Assembly: GCF_000002985.6 (NCBI RefSeq)
Contig: NC_003284.9
Location: 4,712,001 to 4,776,000, forward strand
Source: Caenorhabditis elegans
Taxonomy: Eukaryota; Nematoda; Chromadorea; Rhabditida; Rhabditidae
Length of the DNA: 64,000 nucleotides
Direction of reading: 5' to 3'
The translations under genes were made by a program, and so were the position numbers. This document shows, in pieces, positions 1 to 11,010 of this stretch (its first letter is position 1; the number at the start of each line of letters is the position of its first letter). The notes beneath the pieces were generated by a model, which was not told the origin of the DNA, did no database searches, and saw nothing but the letters and a program-made list of their open reading frames with translations.

Positions 1-278
1 TAGACGCAACCATTCCCATACGGCAGTGGTGACACATAGTGGGGGAGAGGAAGAGGGTCGTAAATGCGCTCCGCCGGCCTCGCATGCGGTCCCGCAGCGC
101 GTTGTTTCCCATATTGACACAGCTCGAAATGTGTGTTACCGTAGGTCATCAACCTGATGATCACTCGTTGCCTAAAAATTTTTCGCTTTTTTTTGCGTGG
201 CTTTTATCAATTTTCAATTTTCAATGAAATTTTTCGAAGAGATATTTTATTTTTCTTTTTTAAAATTAAATTTTTCAG
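1..278 (+). other. Upstream region of glit-1, possible noncoding 5' exon
   Basis: Bases 1-140 are relatively GC-rich and end in a good donor (GTAGGT at 141). The intron that follows would end with TTTTTCAG at 278, 17 bases ahead of the glit-1 start. Joining the two does not extend the glit-1 reading frame, so this would be 5' UTR. Alternatively, the acceptor at 278 receives a spliced leader and bases 1-140 are only promoter. The sequence does not decide between these. Confidence 0.35.
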
Positions 279-295
279 AGATCGCGTCACATGGA

Positions 296-2856
296 ATGTT
301 CACCGGCACAATTTTCAATAGCTTATTCACATTACCGCTGGTCATTTCACAATTTGTTCCACCACCAACGCGTCCAGTAGATCTATGGGATCCGTTTAAA
401 ACAACGACAACACCATTTCCCCATGGCGGAGTAAACCAAGTAAGTATTTTGAATTTTTTAAACTATGTTTACCTAGAAATTTAAACTTTTCTAGTAGTTA
501 TTATCAAAATGATAGAAAATAGAATGTTATAAAATAATGATGTAAGATTATTTTAAAGAAACTGAATTGATTATTTTCGCTAAAAAATTGAGCCAATTTA
601 TTATTCTTTCTCTGAACTCTGCAAAAGATGTTTCGCTCTATTTGCCTAAATGCATATCGATTTGCGTCGTCACCTCACCTAACATTTGTGTACATTGCAG
701 GGGTTAAACCGAGATGAAGTGGTTGTTCGACTGCCTCTGGGAGACATTGTTGGCAAAGAGGTTCATCTCCACAACCTGCCCTGGACAATTCACAAAGATC
801 CAACCGAAGAGCTTCCCAAGGACGGAACACACTTTGATCCGAATCCACTGAAGCCCAAAAACAATATCACAGTCTTCACATTTCTAGGAGTGCCCTATGC
901 AGAACCACCGACGTCTCAGAGAAGATTTAAGGTACACTTATTCCGACATATCATAAATTGAATAACTCATTTTACATTTTTACAGCCACCACAGCAGCTT
1001 ACCGTCTTTCCAGGGAAACAACCGTATTTGGCATTCAATTACGCGGCTTCATGTGCTCAAGATGTTGAAAAGTCGCCCAGTCCATTTGTAGATCATCCTT
1101 ATCCATTCATGGTCGATGAAGATTGTCTTTACTTGAACATTTTCTCTCCTGACGTAAGAAGTTTTATTGAATTTTTCTTATGAAAAATAATTATTTAATT
1201 TTCCAGATTTCCAAAAATGCACAAACCACTTATCCGGTAATTGTGTTCTTCCACGGCGGGAATTTCCAAACTGGGTCTGCAAATGAGTGGCCAGCGCATG
1301 GACTTGCTTCTCGAGGAATGGTTGTAGTAACTGTCAACTATCGTCTTGGTGCTTTCGGCTTCATGAGTATGGGAGATTCTGAAACCGGCAACTATGGACT
1401 ACAGGATCAGAGACTAGCCTTGGAGTTTGTGAAAAACAACATTGTAACGTTTGGCGGAGATCCACAAGCTGTCACAGTTGTCGGGCACGATGCAGGAGCA
1501 GCTTCGATCGGATTTCACATGCAGTCACCGTATTCCAGGCACCTCTTCAGATCGGCGGCCACAATGTCCGGAGCGGAAGTTTCATATCACTCTTACATTG
1601 GAAAAACTGCACTGGCTTTCAACAACACAATGAAGCTGGGACGCTACGCAGGATGTACACAAGCTGTTGCACAACATCGTTGGGATTGTATTCTGACAAG
1701 ATCAACCGGAGACATCATTGATGCAACAAGGAACATTCCTATCGAGTACAACAGATACTTGTTCATGCCAACGGTGGATGGAAAATATCTCCCTGGAAAC
1801 CCGCTATGGACTCTCGTCAACGCGCCGAGTGGGGAGACTTCAATCATGAGTCCAGTACCAATGCTTATTGGAATGAATGCTCAAGATGGCAGTGAAGTCG
1901 TGCTGGAAGACAGAAGACTCGGAGAGTTTAGTCAGTTCAACGATGTCGACCACGAGTATTTGAAAAGTTACTCGCTGGAATATTGCTACCGTCATAACTA
2001 CTCAATGAATCGGGAAGCTACCGCCGACGCGATCCTCTCCAAATACACTTTCTGGCCTGATAGAGCAGCTGCTTGGGCAATCAAGGAAAACTTTATCCAA
2101 TTTGCTACCGATGCTTACTACACTGCTCCGATGCAACTCTCCTCGCATCTCCACAGTTCTTCGGGATCACGAGTTTTTCAATATGTAAATAATTACAACT
2201 TCAGTCGCCAGCATCCAAACCTGCTATTTATTCCTGACTGGATGGGAGTTTGTCGGGATTGTGACTTGTATCTGATGTTTGGCTATCCGTTTTTACCGGA
2301 CGAGCTGAGACCGATTGGTCTGCGAGGCATAAATTTTACGGATACAGATAGAAACGCGAGCAGGACGTTTTCCAACATCATACGTCGATTCAGTTATCAT
2401 CAGAACCCAAATTTTCAATTTGATGGCAGCTGGGCAGCATACGAACCAAGGCGTCATTGGTACATTAACTTTAACTACACACATGAAGAAGACTGGAAGA
2501 TTCCTGGAACTCTTGCAAGAGACTATCGCTATCAAGATGTTGCATTCTGGAATGAGTACATCCCTGCATTGGTGAACTACATGACAACGACGTTTTCCCC
2601 TGAAAATGTTGCGTACCGACGAGAAATCATGGTTTTCAAATGGATCACTGGAGTCAACGTCATCATCATCGCTCTACTGATAGTACTTGCTGGCGCGTTT
2701 GGATATATGGTTTGGGGAAACAAGGAGGACGAGGAGGCGGCTTATAAAGCAGAAAACCACCAACTCGTCGAATACCGGGACACTGGTCACTCAGTGTCGG
2801 ATGCTACTATTTCTTCACGGACTCGATCACCAAGATCTAGAATAACCAATCTTTAA
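296..2856 (+). CDS. glit-1: Gliotactin/neuroligin-like transmembrane carboxylesterase-fold protein GLIT-1
   Basis: Four exons (296-439, 701-931, 986-1153, 1207-2856), all joined in phase 0, give 730 aa. The start follows a TTTTTCAG acceptor by 17 bases and opens a signal peptide. The body has an esterase fold: HGGNFQTGS oxyanion-type loop near residue 197, then the nucleophile elbow GHDAG near 274-278. The usual Ser is Asp there, so the protein should not hydrolyse esters, as in gliotactin and neuroligins. One membrane helix lies at about 663-684, followed by a short acidic cytoplasmic tail ending ITNL, a class I PDZ-binding end (T-x-L). Gliotactin-type proteins act at cell contacts; worm glit-1 is known for protecting dopaminergic neurons from 6-hydroxydopamine. 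rpl-25.1 follows on the same strand about 320 bp downstream, longer than usual operon spacing. Gene identity rests on recognition of the protein and on the neighbouring genes. Confidence 0.9.
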
Positions 2857-3177
2857 CTTTCAAAGTTTGTAAATAATGTATAATTTAAATTTTTTAGAGT
2901 ACTAACATAATAATTACTAACTTCTGTGATCAGAATCTCATTTCACTTACTTTTTATGTTTAGTACGAGTTTTAAACCATCCAATTGTGATCTCTATTTT
3001 TTCGGAGCCTTATCTTACTGATGCCTTATTATTATCATAATTGTTATTGCATTTTCAAAAAGAAAACATGTATTGTCTAATGATTTTTTTAATTGTTCAT
3101 TTAACTGGTTTTTTGAGCCGCTGTTTATCTTTTTTAACTCAATTTTCCAGTCATTTTCACTCTAATCAATTGTTCAG
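2857..3177 (+). other. glit-1 3' UTR and spacer to rpl-25.1
   Basis: AT-rich sequence with no ORF worth keeping. It ends in a pyrimidine-rich tract and TTGTTCAG at 3170-3177, which is the likely spliced-leader acceptor for rpl-25.1. I see no clear AATAAA for glit-1. Confidence 0.6.
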
Positions 3178-3183
3178 GGTAAA

Positions 3184-3752
3184 ATGGCTCCAAGCGCTCC
3201 AGCTAAGACTGCCAAGGCTCTCGACGCCAAGAAGAAGGTCGTCAAGGGAAAACGCACCACCCACAGACGTCAAGTCCGCACCTCCGTGCACTTCCGTCGC
3301 CCGGTCACCCTCAAGACCGCCCGTCAGGCTCGGTAAGTTATTTCAGTCCAATTAAAAGAACTATTTAAAAAGTTGAATGATTTTAATTATCGATTTTCAG
3401 TTTCCCACGCAAGTCTGCCCCAAAGACCTCCAAGATGGACCACTTCCGCATCATCCAACACCCATTGACCACTGAGTCCGCCATGAAGAAGATCGAGGAG
3501 CACAACACCCTTGTCTTCATCGTCAGCAACGACGCCAACAAGTACCAAATCAAGGACGCCGTCCACAAGCTCTACAACGTCCAAGCCCTCAAGGTTTGTT
3601 GGAAGCATCTTAATTTCCAGGCAAAAAGAAATCAAAATGCTTGTTTTTAGGTCAACACCCTCATCACTCCACTTCAACAGAAGAAGGCTTACGTCCGCCT
3701 CACCGCTGACTACGATGCTCTCGACGTTGCCAACAAGATTGGAGTTATCTAA
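3184..3752 (+). CDS. rpl-25.1: 60S ribosomal protein uL23 (L23a/L25 type)
   Basis: Three exons (3184-3332, 3401-3593, 3651-3752) encode 147 aa. The N-terminus is Lys/Arg-rich ([19 protein letters not shown]), the eukaryotic extension that contacts rRNA. The globular domain carries the family signature around [14 protein letters not shown] and ends near NKIGVI. The protein sits at the peptide-exit-tunnel side of the large subunit. Codon use is strongly biased to AAG, GTC, ATC and CGC, unlike its neighbours and typical of very highly expressed worm genes. The start is six bases after TTGTTCAG, a likely SL1 site. An alternative acceptor (TTCCAG, ending 3620) would interrupt the conserved C-terminus, so 3651 was chosen. 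C. elegans has two paralogues; the X-linked copy beside glit-1 is rpl-25.1. Confidence 0.93.
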
Positions 3753-3778
3753 ATTGTTTTCTTGTTCCTTGTTTGTTC

Positions 3779-3784
3779 AATAAA
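3779..3784 (+). terminator. AATAAA poly(A) signal of rpl-25.1
   Basis: AATAAA lies 27 bases after the rpl-25.1 stop codon, giving the very short 3' UTR typical of ribosomal protein genes. Confidence 0.8.
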
Positions 3785-4588
3785 CAATTTGTTATTAAAA
3801 ATGTTTGCTGATTTGGTAGGGAAAGAAATACTAATTGTAAGAGCAGTAGTTATCATACATTTCATGAAAATCACCCTGATTTAAAATTAAAGCGCTAGAA
3901 ATGGTTGTTTGTTGAGCCTAAAAATACAACAATATGTTTTTTGATTCTAAAAAATTATTGACTTAAAAAACTACTTTTAAAATGAGGGCATGTAATACAC
4001 AAGTACCAAATTTCGTTTTTTTTTTCTCACCCATTCTACTTCGTACTCTTTTTTTTGAGTGTTTCACGCGATGAGACCGTTTTGAAAATGTTGCACTAAC
4101 TAATAAGCAATATTGTGCCATGATAACTTCAGATTTTTCATTTCACAACTCTAGATTTGTTGTTGTTCTTGTACAATTTTGAGCTGTTGCCATATTTCAA
4201 AGAATATCCTAAAGAACATGAGTGCAAAACTCTTACAACGATAAATTGTTCATTTTTTTTATTTTTTTGAACATTGTAAGCAATTTTTTTTAATGACAAA
4301 TACTATGAAATTAAATGAAAAATACAATTTATTACAAAAAAACACTGCAACTGGTTATTCATTCATACATTAAAATAAATATTGAGAGATCAAGAGTAAT
4401 GCGAAAAATTTCGAAAAAAAACATGATATCTGGCAAAAACGTGTTTGAGATCAAAAGTTATTAACCAGAAGTGATTGAAAAAGATAATGGATGAAAGGAG
4501 TTTGCATGAAAACAATTTTCTGCAATATTACTACAAGTTTTCACAATTCTAACCGGAAGATGAAATTAAATTACTGTTCTCAGGACAG
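3785..4588. other. Convergent intergenic spacer
   Basis: AT-rich spacer between the 3' ends of rpl-25.1 (+) and the receptor gene (-). I see no ORF, exon signals or structured repeat. Confidence 0.6.
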
Positions 4589-7500
4589 TTACTCGGTGTA
4601 TGGCGGTGGGGGATCACGCATCAGTGCAATAATTAGATCTTCTTCGTGATTTGTTCGTGGTCTGAAAAATAAATAATAAACATCTGAAATATTCACAGGT
4701 ATTTTTACCTTTTATTTCGCATTATTATTCTGGAAAGACTTCGTTCTAACTGTCTATCTCGGATCACAGCTATCAATGGATTTGCGACACAATGAACAGA
4801 GAATGCCGCAACTTCAATCCCCATAATTGAGTTATACTGGTCCTGAAGTTGTGTTCCAATTTTGTAATCTAACAATAACATGATTATTTACCTTTTCCTT
4901 GGACTCCCAGGCAACCATCATAAAAATTATAATAAATGATAAACTATTCAACAGCAACCATAGTGACGCTGTTGCGCAGTCCTTCTTTAACCGTACTGTT
5001 TGACTATTTTCCTACAAAAATTTCAATACTCAAATGCAATTTTTCGATCCCTTACCTCTGGATTAAGACGTTGTGATATGATTAGCTGGATGAGATTGAG
5101 CGGATGAATAATCAAATTGAGCACAAGGAATACGGATAGAAGAGCAAGATGAAAAGGCACTGCTAACACAAAAGATCTCGAGAGGCGGATTAGGAAAAAG
5201 TCGGATAGAAGCAGTAACGTTACGAGAAGCCATGTTGAGCCGATTAATCGAGATAATTGAGACCTGGAAATGTGTCGATGGGATAATAAATTAGAAATGT
5301 ATAATAACAGTGAAATTCAGTTAATTCAAAGTACTAATTTTAGTTTCAAAATTTTGAAACATTTCTTGGTTTTGAGGAATTATTTTAAAAAATAATCACA
5401 AATTAAATATTTCTAAGACTGAGAAACAATGTCTTTATTTATGTTTTATACTTATTTTCGAGTTTTTCGAATACTTTCAATTTCTCTCATAAAAATGGTA
5501 TTTAAGTATTTATTAGTTGAAAAATGTTACACTTAAGCGAGCTCGTCTATTTTTTCAATGAACTGTTTTTTTTTCAGTTAACAAGGCTCTGCGGTAACCG
5601 GCATTTTGTCGTAATTTCAAAAGTTACTATACTTTAATTGAAAGAATGTCGATAGCCGACTTCTGAAAATGCCAATTGCCAAAAACTTCCAGCATCTAAA
5701 TAGTGAATTTAAGTCTACTTACTTTGCGTTATTTTTTAAATTTGCACAAAAAAGTATTTGAATAATAAAATGACACTGAAGTCTGCCATATTAAAAAATT
5801 ATTGTTCTGGTTATTCCAAACCAAGTTTTTTTGGTCAAGTTTTGGTGTATCTGATTAATGAAATGTGACAAAGATTTGCATATGCCCAATTTATTTTGAG
5901 TCACCTTCCCTACTTTTGATAAGAAAATTTTATTTTTTGAGCGTAGTATTTATCAATGCATATAATTTTCAAAATGTAACAAAAAAAATACTATATAACT
6001 GTGCTAAAGAATAGTAATTAGTTGACCCCTTGACTAAACAACAAGAGAAGGGAAGGAATCTTTTATGTAACAAACAAGGAAAGTTTCATGTTTCTTTTTG
6101 GAAAACTTTTTAGCGTGGACGACGACGGGCACTAATGAAAATCTCGAGAGACTCTTTTATGTGACGCATACATGGGAAACATGTATGTGATGTGACATTC
6201 GGTGCATTTGCCCTTTTTCATATTTTAATTTAAGGAAATTTTTCAGGAAAAGTGAGGAGTGCACCTGATTTGCTCTCAGGGGCAAAAACCCTAAGCTTCC
6301 CCGAAAGCAATAAACTAACCTCGATAGATGATAGTTGTGTCGCGCGAGCGCGTGCACAAATCCAATTGTCAGCAAGGTCAGCAAGCTAATAGTCGAGTTC
6401 AACAAAATAGCAGTCGTCAAAGCCGGAAATTTTTCCAATTCAGCGAACGAACGAGACTTCATGTCGACTAGCTGGAAATGACAGAACGTTGAAATTTTGG
6501 AATTTGAAGATGAATTTTCGATTAGCTGGATAGAAGACTGCAATGTTCCATATATAAATATTCATAATTATATTTTGGAGGTATCTTGTTAATTTAAAAT
6601 TTCCATCAAGATCAAACATTGAAAGAAAAATGTTTCCCAAATTTTTTGAGCTTAATTATAACTAACTGTACATATTCCTGAACTGTCATACCCTACTGTT
6701 TGCCATCCAGAACAAAACTTTTTGAATGGAGAACAACAAAAAATTAGATTTAATAAAAGTTAAAATCTACATTTGAAGCTATTTTGAAGTTCTCAAAAGT
6801 AGTAAAGGTTGCAATGAAACAACTTTAGATCGGGATTTTTATAGAACAAAAAGCTCATATACAGCTAGTTTTTTCTGAGATTTTTTCTGTAATATGTTTT
6901 AAATTGCATATGTTTCATTTTAAAGTGAAAAAAACTGTCCAAAATTTTTTAATAAAAAATTTCTGAAAAATGAAGACGTTTAAAAAAGTAATTGCTGCAG
7001 ATAAGATGTTCTGAATTTAAATTCAAACAATTCAAACGCATTTAAATATAAAAATCATAGAAACAAGTTTTTTTTGGTCGACTTCCGAAATTATGATAGG
7101 TTTTTTTTTCAGCTCTAAAAAGTCGATTTCGAACTATTTTCTCACTGACGATATCCCCAAAAATTTGTGATTTTTAAAAAGAAACACCAGTTACATTATT
7201 TCCAACATTTCTTCAATTTTTAAATTAAATTTCTATATATTTTCACTTAATCGTCTGTGTATGCTGTGTATGCTCACATCACGTCGAACCGCAACAAAAA
7301 AAAATAAAAGTAATTAGCGAGAGGCTGATCTCTGGTTCCGAGTAGGAGGAAGTCTTCCAGCGCTCTTTCTTACTTCATTGCTCAATATTAACCATGAAAT
7401 GTTTTCTATTTTTTGAGGTATATTTACTATTCAAGAAAAATAAGCCGGAACAACTTCTCCCTAGATTCATCCTGCCCGGTGATCAATGGAGCAGAATAAA

Positions 7501-8643
7501 AAAAATTGGAAACAACACAATAAACTTCAATACCACAACAGTGATTACGATTGAGAGATGAAAGTTTTCTGTTTAAATTTCAATTTTTTTTGTCAGACAA
7601 AATGTGATTCTTTACATATTTAATTTTTGGTTTCTTTGCTGCTGTCCGACAGAATAATTGAACATATTACACTTTTATTGTATTCGATGGAAGTTCACAA
7701 TTGATAGAAAGGAAGTACTATCAAAAGTACGAGCATTTTTCTCTACAAATAAATTTTTTGTGAACAATGGAGAATTCTGTTATTTTATGTGCATGACTGA
7801 GTGGATGCAATATGTTCTTAAGAAAGCACATTCAATTTCTCCCCAGCAGTTATGACTCACAAGAAATGCTCAGATTTGGATGGAATTTTTGTGCTTCAAA
7901 AAAAAATGTTTCACAAACTTTTGTCTTGAAACATTGTCTTCAAAAAGAATTGCGTTCTCAGTGAAAGCAACATCAAACACCAAATATTGTGAGAAAAAGG
8001 TATTAAAGAGACTCCAGTGGGAAAATTGCTTTAAAACATGCCAATCGTAATAAAATGGCCAAATATTACAGTAAAAACATTCTTTAAAAATTCGAAATTG
8101 TAAATGATTTTTTTGATGATAGAAAAATCTAACTTTTTGCCACTTTTTCGGAAGTCATCGATCAAAAAATTTTTTTTTCTTCGAATTTGATGGTCTACTA
8201 AAGTTTCAAATATTAATACTCCAAAATTATAGGGATTCAATCATGCGACCATGCTATAATTTTCTGAAAAAGTGACAAAAACTCTGTAAATGTTTCAAAA
8301 ATGTTTTGAAAAGTTTTCTACATATGATATTCGGTCATTTTGCGATAGGTGCGATTTTTAAAAACTTCCCCATTGGCGGTACTCCATTTTTTAAAGGAAT
8401 TACCTGTTTTGGCAGCTGTTGATGTTGAAAACACGGAACTTCAAGACACTGTGATGGATTCAGGGAGAAGAATATTGTGACAATTGCGGTGATACTGTTG
8501 CAAACCCAAAGGCTTGTCGATAACAGATGAATGTTTGTGTGTAGACGGCGATCCGAGGCTACCGCGATCAACACAAGAAGGTTGAAGCCCAGTTGAAGGA
8601 TTGCTAGGACAAAGTTCAGAGAAGATGTCCACAGCCACATCAT
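4589..8643 (-). CDS. Orphan seven-transmembrane receptor, divergent rhodopsin-like, with C-terminal PPPPY
   Basis: Six exons on the minus strand (8643-8404, 6471-6320, 5263-5056, 5011-4892, 4842-4709, 4661-4589) join without a stop into 308 aa. The start lies four bases after TTTCAG, a likely spliced-leader site. Seven hydrophobic segments fall at roughly residues 8-30, 38-60, 95-120, 133-153, 160-190, 207-232 and 243-263. Helix 3 ends in ARH where DRY is expected. Helix 7 has NPLIAV in place of NPxxY. No Cys pair for the usual extracellular disulfide is evident. The short cytoplasmic tail is Arg-rich and ends RDPPPPYTE, a PPxY motif of the kind bound by WW domains such as those of Nedd4-type ubiquitin ligases. 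Intron 1 is about 1.9 kb. I cannot assign a ligand or a worm receptor family. It could be a chemoreceptor-like or neuropeptide-like receptor. Confidence 0.8.
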
Positions 8644-8649
8644 GGATCT

Positions 8650-9500
8650 GAAATTGCATTAGTTCATATTTCTAGGAAGTATAAAATGCATGACATTCAA
8701 GAACGGAAGTGTCTGGAAGAAGAGGGGAGGGGGGGGGGGGGGGAGAAATGCGTGGATTTTTGGATTTGTCAAAATCATTCAAGCGCTCGGTTCGGTGAAC
8801 TTGTGCTCCGAATTTATGAGGAAGTCTAAACTGGATACGTTTCCCCCTATTTTCTTGGAACAAAGTTGAAACGTCAAATATTTGTCTATTGAAAAAGTGG
8901 GAAAAAAGATGAAGGTGCACGTAAAATGAAAATAGGATGAAGCAAAAGAAGGATGAGATTGGAAAAATATTTCTTCAAGAATTTAAGAGATAGGACGGGA
9001 AATGACGGAAAGCAAAAAAGAAAAACGTCAAAAGAAGAAAAAAAAACAGAAAACCGACAGGATAAGTCGTGCCTCTAAAAAGAGTGAAGCGGTGAAGCGA
9101 CGGCGGCACCCACGAAGCACTTTGACGGGGGATAATTGGAAGAAGTGCTCTGATTGAGAGCAAATGTGTGGAGCACAAATACATGCGCATACATCTTCAT
9201 GCTCCACCAACTTTTCAACCTTTTTTGAGGAAAGAAGAAAACGTCGTCGCTACACACACACACAGACTCGCCTCAAATACACTCACTTTTCTTTTCTTTT
9301 GGCCAACTGAAAACGGCGCGCATGCGGCGCCCCTCGCCTGTCGACTCTTCTGCCCGCCTCTTCGTTTCGACATCGATTATTCATCTATTGAGTTCCGCCC
9401 ATTTCTTCGTGTTTTTCTTGCTCTCGCCGCTCCGCGACGCATCGCTTTTCTCTTTTCTCGGGCGGCAGAGTTGTGGTAGACAAAAATGGCGTTCTAATAG
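8650..9500 (-). promoter_or_regulatory. GC-enriched upstream region of the orphan receptor gene
   Basis: The block directly upstream of the receptor's first exon is noticeably richer in G and C at about 9,050-9,480 than surrounding DNA. It has a GCGCGCATGCGGCGCC stretch near 9,317, a CA run at 9,254 and a poly-G tract at 8,729. The overlapping ORFs on both strands look like by-products of base composition. The promoter role is inferred from position and composition. Confidence 0.4.
8729..8743 (+). repeat. Poly-G tract, 15 G
   Basis: Fifteen consecutive G within a longer purine run, about 80 bases upstream of the receptor's first exon. Tracts of this kind can form G-quadruplexes. Confidence 0.9.
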
Positions 9501-11010
9501 GTAGTGACGACCAATGTCTTTAGTCGGGGGGGAAAAGAAAAAGAAGGGAGCACACTTATTCATAATTGCAAGCGAAAAAAGGGAACAGATAGCTAATATA
9601 TGTATGCGCCTGAACCAAAAATCAGAGGCAGGCAAAAACATGAAAACATTACATACCCCAAAAAATGTTACTCATTTATGGAGGCCTATTTTTTCATCAA
9701 AAATAGACATCTGAAAAAAAAGGTTTCTAAGTTTAAAATTGCACTTGCTGCAAAGCAGCCAAGAAGATAATTTGTTTAAAATTACCCTGTGCTAAAAACC
9801 CAGATTTAATAGTAAAAGTTTTCAAAAATCTTTGAAATTTTTTATGAACTAACTTATGAGCTAATCAATTATGAAAAGTCAAAAAAGTAGTATACTCCGT
9901 TGGCACTTATTTTCTATGAGTTTTGTGATTTAATTACTTTTAATTAGCTCAGTTAAAATATTGTAGGGCTTTAACCAGCAGTTTCGATTTCAGCTCATGC
10001 AGCAAAATACGTCATACCACAAAACAAGTTTTCAAAACGTTTCAAAATTAACCTTTTTGGTTTAAACTAAAACTTAGCATTATTTTGTTTAAAAAAACTA
10101 ATGTTGAAAATTAAAAAAAAAAAACAAAATGTTTAACTTTCAAGCAAAAATCAAAAATCCGAAAAAAAAATTCAAAACGTTTTGAATTTTCCAAGTTTTT
10201 GATTGTTTGTCGTGAACATTTTTGATTAAACGAAAAAGAGCGAGTATTTAGAAATAAAAAAAAATTGAAAAAGTTACAGAAATTCAAATTTGGAAAAAAA
10301 TCCCAAATTTTTTATCAAAACGTCTTGAAACTTCTCAAATTTTATGTCAACTGTTTCTCAGTTAGCATTTCTAAATTTGACAGAAAATTTGCAATGAAAA
10401 ATCCAATAAAAAACTGAAAATGTCTTGAAAATTTTCGGATAATAAATTTTTCTGGCAGAAATTTTGCAAAATGTTGGCCGAAAACCATATACAACTGTAA
10501 AAATGGCAATTAATTTAGAATTTGTCGTGAGCAGAGCAAAGATATTATAAAAAAATCTCTCCTCTATTCTGGAATTCATGCCGCATTAATAAGTAATTCC
10601 ACGGTTTCTCGTTCATAAATCTACGTGATCTCTAGTGTTTCAAGTGTCCAGTTTAGTTTTAGTGTTACATGTTGTGTCAGAATCAGGGGGTCAAAAAGCT
10701 TCCGAGTACCCTTGTGACCTAGTGAACACATACACTCCGCTAAAAATGAGTGTTGTTGTTGTTGACCAAAAATGGTGGAGGAGAATGTAAACTAATAGTA
10801 AGAGAATGTCTGCTTTAGAATGTGAATGAATAAAAAAGAAACCACATTTTGTTTTCCAAAGGTTGAAAACATTGTTGTTCTTTGAAACTTCATTAAAGAA
10901 TGTGTTAAATAAAATAAAAAGATAGAAGAGGTGGTTCAAAAAATACAGGCACGTACGAGAAAGTATTGAAAAGAATTCCGGGCAAAGAATAATATGTTTG
11001 TGATAAAAAG
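9501..11010. other. Intergenic DNA with AT-rich low-complexity sequence
   Basis: A-rich and T-rich runs with no exon signals that join to either neighbour. It contains the likely 3' UTR of acc-3 near its right edge. Short ORFs here lack splice partners and protein-like composition. Confidence 0.5.

Noticed and set aside
8672-8920. Minus-strand ORF across the poly-G tract
   Set aside because: The Pro run is only the translated G tract, and the frame does not join the receptor exons.
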